DNA of 39,039 nt from assembly GCA_050731755.1 (NCBI GenBank), contig JBOHPP010000181.1, positions 1-39,039 on the forward strand. The letters are read 5' to 3'. The DNA is from JBOHPP01 sp050731755. GTDB lineage: Bacteria > Methylomirabilota > Methylomirabilia > Rokubacteriales > CSP1-6. Of this stretch, positions 7,776 through 14,670 are shown piece by piece. A program made the translations under genes and the position numbers. The notes below the pieces were generated by a model, which made no database searches, was not told the origin of the DNA, and saw only the letters and a program-made list of their open reading frames with translations. Positions within the stretch are counted from its first letter, which is position 1. Every line of letters begins with the position of its first letter.

Positions 7776-9062
7776 ATGAGCAAGCTCGACATCCGGTCGG
7801 CGGAGTTCTGGCAGCTCGACAAGGTCGACAGCGAGCTGCGTCGCGTTGCCGATATCTGCAGCGGCTGCCGGCGCTGCCTGCCGCTCTGTCCATCGTTCCG
7901 AGTGCTCTTCGACCGGCTGGACGTAGATGCGGTGGACGGCGACGTCGAGAAGTTGCCGGCCGCCGACCTGAAGGAAGTCGTCGACCTCTGCTACCAGTGC
8001 AAGCTCTGCTTCAACCACTGCCCGTACACACCGCCGCACCGCTGGGAGGTGGACTTCCCGCGGCTCATGCTCCGGGCGCGAGCGGCGGAGGCATGCGCGG
8101 GGGGCGTCGCTCGCGAGGACCGGCTGTTGGGCAATACCGGGTTGGTGGGCCGGCTGGGAAGCCTCGCCGCGCCCCTGAGCAACTGGCTGAACGCGTGGAG
8201 CGTCCACCGGATCTTTCTCCAGGCGGTGGCCGGTGTGCACAAGGATCGCAACCTTCCGCGCTTCCACCGCCAGACCTTCAGCCGCTGGTTCAGATCGCGT
8301 CGCCGCGCGGCCGCCGCGACCGGAGCCCCGGGCCCGGCCGCTCGGCGAGTCGCCCTGTTCGCCACCTGCCCGGTGGAGTACAACGACCCCGCCGTCGGCC
8401 GGGCTGCCGTCCGCGTCCTGGAGCGAAACCATGTCGACGTCAGCCTGCCGCCCCAGCGCTGCTGCGGCATGCCCTACCTCGACGGTGGCGCCATGGACGA
8501 AGCGCGCGCGCTCATCCGCGACAACGTGCGGACGCTGGCCGCCGCCGTGCGCGACGGACGCGACGTGGTCGTGCCCGGCCCGACCTGCAGCTACATGCTC
8601 AAGCAGGAGTACCCCTGGCTCGATGGCTCGGAGGACGCCAGGCTCGTCGCCTCGCACACCCGCGACCTCTTCGAGTACCTGGCCCAGCTCGCCGCCGAGG
8701 GACGCCTGGACACCCGCTTTACGCGTCCGGTCGGGCCGATCGCCTATCACGTGCCCTGCCACCTGCGCGCCCAGAACATCGGCACCAAGTCGGCCGATGT
8801 CCTGCGCCGCATCCCCGGCGCCGAGGTGACCGTGATCGAGCGCTGCTCAGCGGTGGACGGCACGTGGGGGCTCAAGCGAAAGTACTACGAGCTGTCACTG
8901 AAGCTGGCCAAGCCGCTCTTCGACGCCGTGGAGGCCAGCGGGGCTCCAACGTGTGCCACCGACTGCCCGCTGGCCGCGCTCCAGATCGCGCAGGGGACGG
9001 GCCGGGCGCCGCGGCATCCGATCCAGGTCCTGGCCGAGGCCTACGGGATCGACGAGCCGTGA
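7776..9062 (+). CDS. GlpC/HdrD-like Fe-S oxidoreductase
   Basis: A 428-residue protein with an N-terminal ferredoxin-like domain holding two [4Fe-4S] motifs (CSGCRRCLPLCP near 29-40 and CYQCKLCFNHCP near 72-83). Two CCG-type cysteine-rich domains follow (ATCPVEY...RCCGMPYLDGG and HVPCHLRAQNIG...CSAVDGTWG). This is the architecture of glycerol-3-phosphate dehydrogenase subunit C and heterodisulfide reductase subunit D, and implies electron transfer. There is no membrane segment. Its place between a rubredoxin-less rubrerythrin and DUF3501 suggests it feeds electrons to the peroxidase (inference). The next gene starts inside its stop codon (GTGA). The ATG at 7776 lacks a good ribosome site. Confidence 0.9.
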   Translation: MSKLDIRSAEFWQLDKVDSELRRVADICSGCRRCLPLCPSFRVLFDRLDVDAVDGDVEKLPAADLKEVVDLCYQCKLCFNHCPYTPPHRWEVDFPRLMLRARAAEACAGGVAREDRLLGNTGLVGRLGSLAAPLSNWLNAWSVHRIFLQAVAGVHKDRNLPRFHRQTFSRWFRSRRRAAAATGAPGPAARRVALFATCPVEYNDPAVGRAAVRVLERNHVDVSLPPQRCCGMPYLDGGAMDEARALIRDNVRTLAAAVRDGRDVVVPGPTCSYMLKQEYPWLDGSEDARLVASHTRDLFEYLAQLAAEGRLDTRFTRPVGPIAYHVPCHLRAQNIGTKSADVLRRIPGAEVTVIERCSAVDGTWGLKRKYYELSLKLAKPLFDAVEASGAPTCATDCPLAALQIAQGTGRAPRHPIQVLAEAYGIDEP

Positions 9063-9646
9063 GGCCCATCACCGTCGCCGAGGTCCTCAACCTCTACGAG
9101 TACGAGAAGGTCCGCGAGGAGCGCCGCCGGCGCATCATCGACTTGAAGGCCGTCCGCCGGGTCGGCGTCGGGCGTCATCTCTCGTTCGTGTTCGAGAACC
9201 GGGACACGGTCTGGTTCCAGATCCAGGAGATGTGTCGGGCCGAGCGCATCGTCGACGAGGCCCGGATCGCCGACGAACTGGAAGTCTACAACTCTCTGCT
9301 GCCCGACCTCGGCGAGCTGTCGGCGACGATGCTGATCGAGATTCCCGACGCCCAGCGGATCAAGCCGGTGCTGGACTCGCTCCTCGGGATCGACAGCGGT
9401 GACTGCGTCCGCCTCGACGTGGGGCCTCATGCCGTCCCGGGGATCTTCGAGGCCGGCCACTCCGACGAAGAGCGCGGCAAGCTGAGCGCCGTGCACTTCG
9501 TGCGCTTTCCCTTGTCCCCGCCCGCCCGGCGGCTCTTCGACCAGGCTGAGGTGGCGATCGTCATCGACCATCCCAACGAACGTGCGCGCACCGTGCTCTC
9601 GGAGGTCACCCGGCGCAGCCTCGCCGCCGACCTGCGCGCTCTGTGA
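9059..9646 (+). CDS. DUF3501 family protein
   Basis: A 195-residue protein starting at a GTG that overlaps the preceding stop by 4 nt. It contains LNLYEYEKVREERRRRI, then VFENRDTVWFQIQEMCRAERI, which I recognise as the DUF3501 hallmark, followed by an acidic mixed alpha/beta region. No cysteine cluster or membrane segment is visible. DUF3501 genes are commonly found beside rubrerythrin and GlpC/HdrD-like Fe-S genes, as here. The biochemical role is unknown; participation in peroxide reduction or assembly of the electron-transfer partner is inferred from the neighbourhood. Confidence 0.85.
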   Translation: MRPITVAEVLNLYEYEKVREERRRRIIDLKAVRRVGVGRHLSFVFENRDTVWFQIQEMCRAERIVDEARIADELEVYNSLLPDLGELSATMLIEIPDAQRIKPVLDSLLGIDSGDCVRLDVGPHAVPGIFEAGHSDEERGKLSAVHFVRFPLSPPARRLFDQAEVAIVIDHPNERARTVLSEVTRRSLAADLRAL

Positions 9647-9954
9647 GGATCCTGCTGGCGATGAGCGCGGTGGCCCTGCTCCTGGGCGGCTGCTCGGAGC
9701 AGACGGCCAGCCCTGAAGCCGAGCGCGGCCGGCGGGTGTATCTGGCCCAGTGCACAGCCTGCCACGCGACCGATCCCGCGCAGCCGGGCCCGGTGGGGCC
9801 TCCGGTGAAGGGCTCGTCACGCGCGTTGCTGGAGGCCAAGATCCTGCACGGCACCTATCCGCCCGGGTACACACCGAAGCGGCCGACCTCCGTGATGCCG
9901 CCGCAGCCGGCGGTGGCGAACGACATTCCCGCGCTCGCCGAGTACCTCCGATGA
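9643..9954 (+). CDS. Small c-type cytochrome, predicted lipoprotein
   Basis: A 103-residue protein starting at a GTG that overlaps the DUF3501 stop. A hydrophobic signal with the lipobox LLGGC predicts lipid anchoring on the periplasmic side. The single haem motif is CTACH, and the distal Met is probably in SVMPPQP. It is the last gene of the perR operon and could link the Fe-S oxidoreductase system to respiratory electron carriers, though compartments differ (Fe-S protein cytoplasmic, cytochrome exported). It is also close to the convergent PuuD-like gene, whose relatives carry a fused cytochrome c domain. Confidence 0.88.
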   Translation: MRILLAMSAVALLLGGCSEQTASPEAERGRRVYLAQCTACHATDPAQPGPVGPPVKGSSRALLEAKILHGTYPPGYTPKRPTSVMPPQPAVANDIPALAEYLR

Positions 9955-9958
9955 ACGC

Positions 9959-9992
9959 CCCACGGCCCGGCACGCGCGCGCCGGGCCGTGGG
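9959..9992. terminator. Bidirectional hairpin terminator
   Basis: Perfect 13-bp arms CCCACGGCCCGGC (9959-9971) and GCCGGGCCGTGGG (9980-9992) with an 8-nt loop, between convergent genes ending at 9954 and 10014. No strong T-run follows. Confidence 0.7.
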
Positions 9993-10013
9993 TGGACGAG
10001 TCAGATGGTCAGG

Positions 10014-10736
10014 TCAGAAGATCGTCTCGAGCCCGAAGTAAAGGATGGCGGCCAGGATGAAGCCGGCCCAGAACGTCTGGCTCAGGGAGCCGAGCATCTT
10101 CTTCGTCGGGCCGGTCGTGCCCATCAGCGCGTTGATCTCGGCGGCGGTCATGACCACGGCCAAGAGGATCAAGGCGCCGATCTTCTGCCCGGCGGAGGTC
10201 GGGTCGGCCATGCCGAGGTGCGCGGCGGCGCCCATGAAGAACAGCATGGGGATGGAGAGCATGGTGTTGGTCCGCGAGGCGAAGCCGGAGCGCTGGCCGC
10301 GGGCGGCCGCCTCGGTTATGGCTTGGCCCCCTTTGGACACCTGCCGGGCCGAGGCGATGACCACCTGTTGGGCGGGCCAGATGATGAACCAGACGTTGAA
10401 CCACATCAGGCTGCCCAGCAGGCCGCCGAAGAGGATCTTCCAGCCGTAGGCGGTGGCCAGGAACTCCCGGACCCCTCCGTAGCGGGCGAACATCACGTGC
10501 AGGAGGTAGAGCCAGCCGGTGAGGAACGTGATCATCGCGGCCCACCGGAACCACCACAGCGCGCGCTCGACGAGGCCCCCCGCGATCATGCCGCTGCGCA
10601 CCGGCGGCTCGGCCGAGGCGAAGAAGGGGGTCTGCACGAAGTTGAAGTAGTAGAGTATCCCGATCCAGGTGATGCCGGCGAGGAAGTGAAACCACCGCAA
10701 GAAGAACAGCCAACCATCTCCACTGAACAGCGCCAT
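10014..10736 (-). CDS. PuuD-like multi-pass membrane protein (urate hydroxylase N-terminal domain)
   Basis: A 240-residue integral membrane protein with about seven hydrophobic helices. The N-terminal segment WFHFLAGITWIGILYYFNF matches the DUF989/urate-oxidase N-terminal family found in PuuD. Characterised PuuD proteins have a C-terminal cytochrome c domain, and it is missing here. No other purine-catabolism gene is in the window, so urate oxidation is not established and many such stand-alone proteins have unknown function. A strong ribosome site AGGAGGGG precedes the ATG. It lies 30 nt downstream of the acidic-protein gene and is probably co-transcribed with it. Confidence 0.8.
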   Translation of the reverse strand: MALFSGDGWLFFLRWFHFLAGITWIGILYYFNFVQTPFFASAEPPVRSGMIAGGLVERALWWFRWAAMITFLTGWLYLLHVMFARYGGVREFLATAYGWKILFGGLLGSLMWFNVWFIIWPAQQVVIASARQVSKGGQAITEAAARGQRSGFASRTNTMLSIPMLFFMGAAAHLGMADPTSAGQKIGALILLAVVMTAAEINALMGTTGPTKKMLGSLSQTFWAGFILAAILYFGLETIF

Positions 10737-10766
10737 GGCCGTGGCCCCTCCTAGTGGCGTGCTGGA

Positions 10767-11027
10767 CTACTTCTCGTCTTCCTCCTCTGCCTCCTCCTCC
10801 TCATCGATCTCGTCCTCGTCCTCCGTCAGCTCCTCGTCTTCGTCGAACTCGTCCTCCTCGAACTCGTCGTCGAACTCATCGTCCTCGAGCTCGTCCTCCT
10901 CGGGCTCGTTGCCGTCCTCGGCCTCCTCGCGCTCTTGCTCCCCGAGCTTCTCTTCCTCGTCGTCCTGGCCCTGCGGGTGGCGAAGCTCGGCGGCCGGACC
11001 GTGCCAGGGGTGTATCCGGAACTGCAT
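10767..11027 (-). CDS. Small extremely acidic low-complexity protein
   Basis: An 86-residue protein. The first 20 residues (MQFRIHPWHGPAAELRHPQG) are ordinary. The rest is almost entirely Glu and Asp with a few Leu, Phe and Thr (for example DEFEEDEFDEDEELTEDEDE). It is likely disordered and strongly negative. It has a GGAGGA ribosome site 8 nt before the ATG and a TATAAT box upstream, so it looks like a real gene, not a composition artefact. The opposite strand encodes a poly-Ser frame that is its shadow. Function is unknown; cation or basic-protein binding is a guess. Confidence 0.65.
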   Translation of the reverse strand: MQFRIHPWHGPAAELRHPQGQDDEEEKLGEQEREEAEDGNEPEEDELEDDEFDDEFEEDEFDEDEELTEDEDEIDEEEEAEEEDEK

Positions 11028-11096
11028 GTGAAGGTTCCTCCGAGCCGGTGCCCGGCTTGACTTGAGTAGCTGGAGTCGCTACCGTTGGCGAGCGGG

Positions 11097-11123
11097 ATTA
11101 TAACAAAACGCTTTCGCTGTCCA
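11097..11123 (-). promoter_or_regulatory. Promoter for acidic-protein/PuuD-like operon
   Basis: On the minus strand, TGGACA (11123-11118) and a perfect TATAAT (11102-11097) are separated by 15 bp, shorter than ideal. Opposite it, TATAAC at 11099-11104 on the plus strand may serve the tRNA starting at 11133, so the two -10 elements overlap head to head. Confidence 0.5.
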
Positions 11124-11132
11124 GTCGATTTC

Positions 11133-11207
11133 GGCGGTGTAGCTCAGCGGCAGAGCAGGGGTCTCATAAGCCCCGTGTCGGAGGTTCAATTCCTCCCACC
11201 GCCACCA
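11133..11207 (+). tRNA. tRNA with CAU anticodon (elongator Met, possibly Ile2)
   Basis: A complete cloverleaf: acceptor GGCGGTG/CACCGCC, D-arm GCTC-AGCGGCA-GAGC, anticodon stem GGGGT/GCCCC (last pair T-G) with loop CTCATAA, variable GTGTC, T-arm GGAGG-TTCAATT-CCTCC, discriminator A and an encoded CCA. The G1-C72 pair excludes initiator tRNA. A CAU anticodon can belong to elongator Met or to tRNA-Ile2, which is modified by TilS (encoded at 17131). I favour Met, but the sequence alone does not settle it. Confidence 0.93.
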
Positions 11208-11256
11208 GATCAATCCGCGGCGGCCGGAGACGTGTGGTGGAGCGTCGACGATGCGG

Positions 11257-11760
11257 TTAGCGAGTCGGGGCGCGCCGCGGCCGCGTCAGATCGACCAGCA
11301 CGATCGCCCAGCCCAGCGCGCGAAGAAGATTGTCCACGTCGAAGCGGCCGCGGCGGTCGCCCTGACGCCGCTCAGGACCCATCGACGCGCCCTGCTGGCG
11401 CCGCTCGGCCACCCGCCGGTCGAGCATGACCTGCACCGTTTCATTTCCGGCGAAGGCCCGGCGAGCGTACTCGTAGAGCTTGGTCCGATTGCGGGCCACG
11501 ATGAGCAGCTGACGGGCGACGCGGCGCTCCTGGTCCCGTCGCTTGGGCCCCTCCTTGCCCCCGCCGCTCTGGAGAAGCCGGCGAAGCGGGTCGGAGGGGG
11601 TGAGGTCGATGAACCGCGCGAGCGCCGTCCAGGTGGCGCTCCCGCAGGCCGGGCAGCGTGTGGAACCGATCTCGAAGCATTCGTCGCAGTCCAGGCAGAG
11701 CGCGAGGCGTCGGAGCGGCAGGTGCGTCGGCGGAGGGGCTTTTCCGGTGCGAGTGATCAT
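11257..11760 (-). CDS. Zinc-ribbon protein with DRR/ERR domain (unknown function)
   Basis: A 167-residue protein. The N-terminal third has a zinc ribbon, CLDCDECF...CPACGSATW. The C-terminal part contains LLIVARNRTKLYEYARRAF, then VQVMLDRRVAERRQ, PERRQGDRRG and LLRALGWAIV. The same order of motifs occurs in the protein at 22225-22512, which defines a shared domain I do not recognise. The zinc ribbon is absent from that relative. No signal peptide or membrane segment is seen. A sigma-54 promoter lies 40-54 nt upstream, so expression is probably under an NtrC-type activator. Possibly a small regulatory or nucleic-acid-binding protein (inference from zinc and arginine content). Confidence 0.75.
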   Translation of the reverse strand: MITRTGKAPPPTHLPLRRLALCLDCDECFEIGSTRCPACGSATWTALARFIDLTPSDPLRRLLQSGGGKEGPKRRDQERRVARQLLIVARNRTKLYEYARRAFAGNETVQVMLDRRVAERRQQGASMGPERRQGDRRGRFDVDNLLRALGWAIVLVDLTRPRRAPTR

Positions 11761-11799
11761 ATTCGTTCGATTCTCTGGCTATGGGCCCGGCGCACCCCT

Positions 11800-11814
11800 G
11801 CGAAGGGGGTGCCA
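11800..11814 (-). promoter_or_regulatory. Sigma-54 promoter upstream of zinc-ribbon gene
   Basis: On the minus strand: TGGCAC (11814-11809), CCCCT, then TCGC (11803-11800). GG at 11813-11812 and GC at 11801-11800 are exactly 10 apart. The only departure from the core consensus is TCGC for TTGC. The start is expected near 11788, 28 nt before the ATG at 11760. Partly palindromic GGCGCGC motifs lie about 65-105 bp further upstream, a plausible activator-site distance. Confidence 0.6.
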
Positions 11815-11999
11815 AGCGTGAAGAGAGAACGTTTCCCGCACTGTTGGAGGCCCGCCGGCCGCGCGGGGCGGTTCGAAAGGCGCGCGATGGCACCCACCGT
11901 ACGGACGGCGCGCCAAATTGGCTCGCCCGGCGCGTCGGGGCCGGCGGCGCTGATGACTTACCGGGCGCCCGGGGCGCAGGCCGCTAGGGCTTGGAACTC

Positions 12000-12008
12000 T
12001 GCTACACT
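12000..12008 (+). promoter_or_regulatory. Extended -10 promoter, near-leaderless start
   Basis: TG-C-TACACT ends 8 nt before the GTG at 12017, the same arrangement and spacing as at 3985-3993. No Shine-Dalgarno sequence separates it from the start codon. It would drive the crotonase and the pterin genes behind it. Confidence 0.45.
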
Positions 12009-12016
12009 TTTCGCTC

Positions 12017-12805
12017 GTGAGCGCCGACGAGATCCTCGTTCAGCACGACGGTCCCATCGCGACGGTCATCTTCAACCGGCCCCGGCGTCGCAATGCCATC
12101 AGCCTCGGCATGTGGGCCGAGATCGCGCGGGTCACCGACGGCCTCAGTAAGGACGACGCCGTTCGGGCCATCGTGTACCGGGGTGCCGGCACCCAGGCCT
12201 TCGCGTCGGGAGCGGACATCTCCGAGTTCGAGGAGAACCGTAAGGACACCGCCACGGCGTTGCGCTACAACGCACAGACCAGCGCCGCCTACACCGCCCT
12301 CCGCGGATGCCCCAAACCGACCGTGGCCATGATCTACGGCTTCTGCATGGGCGGGGCGATGGCCGTCGCCATGGCCTGCGACCTCCGCTTCGCGGCCGAA
12401 GGCGCGAAGTTCGGGATTCCGGCGGCGCGCCTCAGCATCATCTACGGGGCCGACGCCGTCGGGCAGCTCGTCGACCTGGTGGGGCCGGCCTTCGCCAAGG
12501 ACATCCTCTATTCGGCGCGGACGGTGACCGACCGCGAGGCGCTGGCCATGGGATTCGTCCAGCGCCTGCTCCCGGGGGATCAGCTGGAGCGGTACACCTA
12601 CGAGTATCTGCAATCGATCGCCGACAACGCGCCGCTGTCCGTGCGTGGCGCCAAGGTGACCGTGGAGGCTTACCTGGCCGGGATGACGACGGAGCACCGC
12701 GAGCGCCTGCGCCAGCTGCAGCTCGACGCCTTCGAAAGCCAAGACTACAAGGAGGGCACGCGGGCCTTCCTGGAGAAGCGTTCCCCGAAGTTCCAGGGGC
12801 GGTAG
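12017..12805 (+). CDS. Enoyl-CoA hydratase/isomerase (crotonase) family protein
   Basis: A 262-residue crotonase-fold protein of normal family length. Oxyanion-hole segments are FASGADISEF and YGFCMGGAMAV. At the position where hydratases have the first catalytic Glu (QPEI in mitochondrial crotonase) this protein has IPAARLSIIYG, and the second Glu is also replaced (GADAVGQL). It may therefore not be a classical hydratase, but an isomerase, hydrolase or another CoA-thioester enzyme. A GTG start is used, preceded by a near-leaderless promoter. The glycosyltransferase gene overlaps its stop by one base, so it heads a long operon, although a metabolic link to pterins is not obvious. Confidence 0.88.
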   Translation: MSADEILVQHDGPIATVIFNRPRRRNAISLGMWAEIARVTDGLSKDDAVRAIVYRGAGTQAFASGADISEFEENRKDTATALRYNAQTSAAYTALRGCPKPTVAMIYGFCMGGAMAVAMACDLRFAAEGAKFGIPAARLSIIYGADAVGQLVDLVGPAFAKDILYSARTVTDREALAMGFVQRLLPGDQLERYTYEYLQSIADNAPLSVRGAKVTVEAYLAGMTTEHRERLRQLQLDAFESQDYKEGTRAFLEKRSPKFQGR

Positions 12806-13863
12806 TGCGGCTGGCCTTCCTGAGTTCGACCCCGGCCAACACCACCGAAGGCAGCGGGACGTTCGTGGCCATCGACGGGCTGCAGCGAGGCCTGGCCGCC
12901 CGCGGTCACGAGGCGACGCTGTGGCCGCTGCGCCTGCGCACGCGCTTTCACACGCTGGACCGTTGGATCTACAACGCGCAGCTCACCGTGACGCCTCCCG
13001 CCGCCGACGTGGTGGTGGGCATCGACCTTGACGGTTTCCTGTGGGCGCGCCGGCGGCAGCGACCCCCGTTCGTGGTCGCCCTCAAGGGGGTCATCGCCGA
13101 CGAGCTGCGCAACGAGCGGGGCTGGGTCAGGATGCTGCTCGGCGTGCAGGCGCGGTGGGAGCGCGCCAATTGCGAACGCGCCGACCGGGTCATCGTGTCC
13201 AGCCGCTACTCGGCCGACATGGCCGCCGAGGCCTACGCGGTCCCCCGAGAAAAGATGGCCGTGGTGCCCGAGCCTATCGACCTCGCCGGCTGGCGGCGCC
13301 GCCTCGCCCAGGTGGACCCGGCACCCGCGGCCCGGCCCATCGTGCTGTCGGTGGCGCGCCTGTACCCGCGAAAGCGGATGGAGGATCTGCTGGAGGCGGC
13401 GGCCCTGCTCCGCCCGCGAATCCCGCGCCTTCAGGTACGCATCGTAGGGGGCGGACCGGAGTTCGCGCGCCTGCGGCAGCGGCATGCCCGGCTCGGCCTG
13501 GGCGAGACGGCGGTCTTCCTGGGCGAGCTTCCGCGCTCGACCCTGGCCGTAGAATATAGGCGGGCGCATTGCTTCTGCCTGCCGAGCGTGCAGGAGGGCT
13601 TCGGCATCGTCTTCGCCGAGGCCATGGCGTCCGGGCTCCCCGTCGTCGCCTGTCGTGCCGCGGCGGTTCCCGAGGTCGTGATCGACGGCCGCACCGGACT
13701 TCTGGTCGGCCCGCGCAGCCCGGAGGAGCTGGCCGGGGCGCTGGAGACGCTGCTCAGAGACGAACGGATGCGCAAGGATCTGGGGGAGGAGGGCATGCGG
13801 CGGGTGGAGGCGTTCGATCTCGATCGCGTGGCCGGCCGCTTCCTGGAGGCGATACCCGCGTGA
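12805..13863 (+). CDS. Glycosyltransferase family 4 (GT-B) enzyme
   Basis: A 352-residue GT-B glycosyltransferase starting at a GTG that shares a base with the crotonase stop. The N-terminal Rossmann half begins VRLAFLSSTPANTTEGSG. The C-terminal half has RPIVLSVARLYPRKR and the donor-site signature SVQEGFGIVFAEAMASGLPV with the E-x7-E pattern of GT4 enzymes. There is no membrane segment. Its stop overlaps the start of a PTPS-like gene, followed by PTPS2, folE and SDR. That context suggests glycosylation of a tetrahydropterin, as known for cyanobacterial and Chlorobium pterin glycosides, but the acceptor is inferred, not seen. Confidence 0.88.
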   Translation: MRLAFLSSTPANTTEGSGTFVAIDGLQRGLAARGHEATLWPLRLRTRFHTLDRWIYNAQLTVTPPAADVVVGIDLDGFLWARRRQRPPFVVALKGVIADELRNERGWVRMLLGVQARWERANCERADRVIVSSRYSADMAAEAYAVPREKMAVVPEPIDLAGWRRRLAQVDPAPAARPIVLSVARLYPRKRMEDLLEAAALLRPRIPRLQVRIVGGGPEFARLRQRHARLGLGETAVFLGELPRSTLAVEYRRAHCFCLPSVQEGFGIVFAEAMASGLPVVACRAAAVPEVVIDGRTGLLVGPRSPEELAGALETLLRDERMRKDLGEEGMRRVEAFDLDRVAGRFLEAIPA

Positions 13864-14267
13864 GTGGCCCGGCGTACAGCACGCGGCGGTTCACGTTCGC
13901 AGCCGGACATCGCTACTGGGTGGAGGAGTGGTCGGCGGCGGAGAACGGGCGGATCTTCGGCCGGCTCACGGTCCCCCACGGTCATAACTACACCCTCGAC
14001 GTGACCATCGCCGGGTCCATCGACGAGCGCAGCGGGATGGTGATCGACCTCTCTGAGCTGAAACGCATCGTGAGCGAGACGGTCGTCGAGCGCTTCGATC
14101 ACGCCGACCTGAACGCCGATCCGCTGTTCCTCACCCAGGTACCGACAACGGAGAACCTGGCCATCGCGATCTGGGAGCTCCTGGCGCCCAAGCTCGGTCC
14201 CGACCGGCTCCAGCGGGTGCGAGTGTGGGAGGATCCGACGCTGTATGTCGACTACTACGGCCCCTAG
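13860..14267 (+). CDS. 6-pyruvoyltetrahydropterin synthase-like protein, Cys-less paralogue
   Basis: A 135-residue PTPS/QueD-fold protein starting at GTG 13860, overlapping the glycosyltransferase stop. Zinc ligands are His in FAAGHRYW and both His of VPHGHNY. The conserved FDHADLN and TTENLA motifs are present. The catalytic Cys, normally four residues before HGH, is Leu here (FGRLTVPHGH). The fold and metal site are therefore kept but classical proton transfer is probably altered. It may act with the Cys-containing paralogue next door, or catalyse another pterin reaction. It overlaps PTPS2 by 23 nt. Confidence 0.88.
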   Translation: MSGPAYSTRRFTFAAGHRYWVEEWSAAENGRIFGRLTVPHGHNYTLDVTIAGSIDERSGMVIDLSELKRIVSETVVERFDHADLNADPLFLTQVPTTENLAIAIWELLAPKLGPDRLQRVRVWEDPTLYVDYYGP

Positions 14268-14670
14268 CGGCCTCGCGCTGACCCGCGTCTATCACTTCAG
14301 CGCCGGGCACCGGCTGGCCAATCCCGCCCTGTCCGACGAGGAAAACGCGCGTCTGTACGACGCCTGCGCCCGCCCGCACGGCCACAATTACTACGTAGAG
14401 GTCACGGTGGCCGGCGCCGTTGATCCCCGCACGGGGATGCTGATCGACGTGGGACGCGTCGACGAGGTGGTCCAGCAGGCGGTGCTGGGCCGGGTCGATC
14501 ACCGAACGCTGGAGTCGGTGCCGGAGCTGGCCGGCGTCATCACGACCGGCGAGAGCCTGGCTCGCGCGTTCTGGCGGATCCTGGCGCCGGCGCTGCCGCC
14601 GGGCGTGCTCCGCCGCGTCGCCGTGGTGGAGACGGCGAAGAACCGATTCGCATACGAGGAGGGGTCATGA
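14245..14670 (+). CDS. 6-pyruvoyltetrahydropterin synthase / QueD-like enzyme
   Basis: A 141-residue PTPS-family protein with complete active-site signatures: zinc His in HFSAGHRL, the catalytic Cys and His ligands in DACARPHGHNY, VDHRTLE, and the Glu in TGESLA. It should convert 7,8-dihydroneopterin triphosphate to 6-pyruvoyltetrahydropterin or, if QueD, to 6-carboxytetrahydropterin. No queC, queE or queF is nearby, whereas folE and an SDR are, so a tetrahydropterin role is favoured. Its stop overlaps the folE start (ATGA). Confidence 0.9.
   Translation: MSTTTAPSGLALTRVYHFSAGHRLANPALSDEENARLYDACARPHGHNYYVEVTVAGAVDPRTGMLIDVGRVDEVVQQAVLGRVDHRTLESVPELAGVITTGESLARAFWRILAPALPPGVLRRVAVVETAKNRFAYEEGS

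Noticed and set aside
10735..11031. Poly-Ser plus-strand frame
   Set aside because: It is the complement of the Asp/Glu-rich minus-strand gene, which has its own ribosome site and promoter.
11914..11930. Possible plus-strand sigma-54 promoter (TTGGCTCG with GG-N10-GC)
   Set aside because: The -12 half is GCGC instead of TTGC and the match is no better than expected in GC-rich sequence; a near-leaderless -10 box lies closer to the gene.
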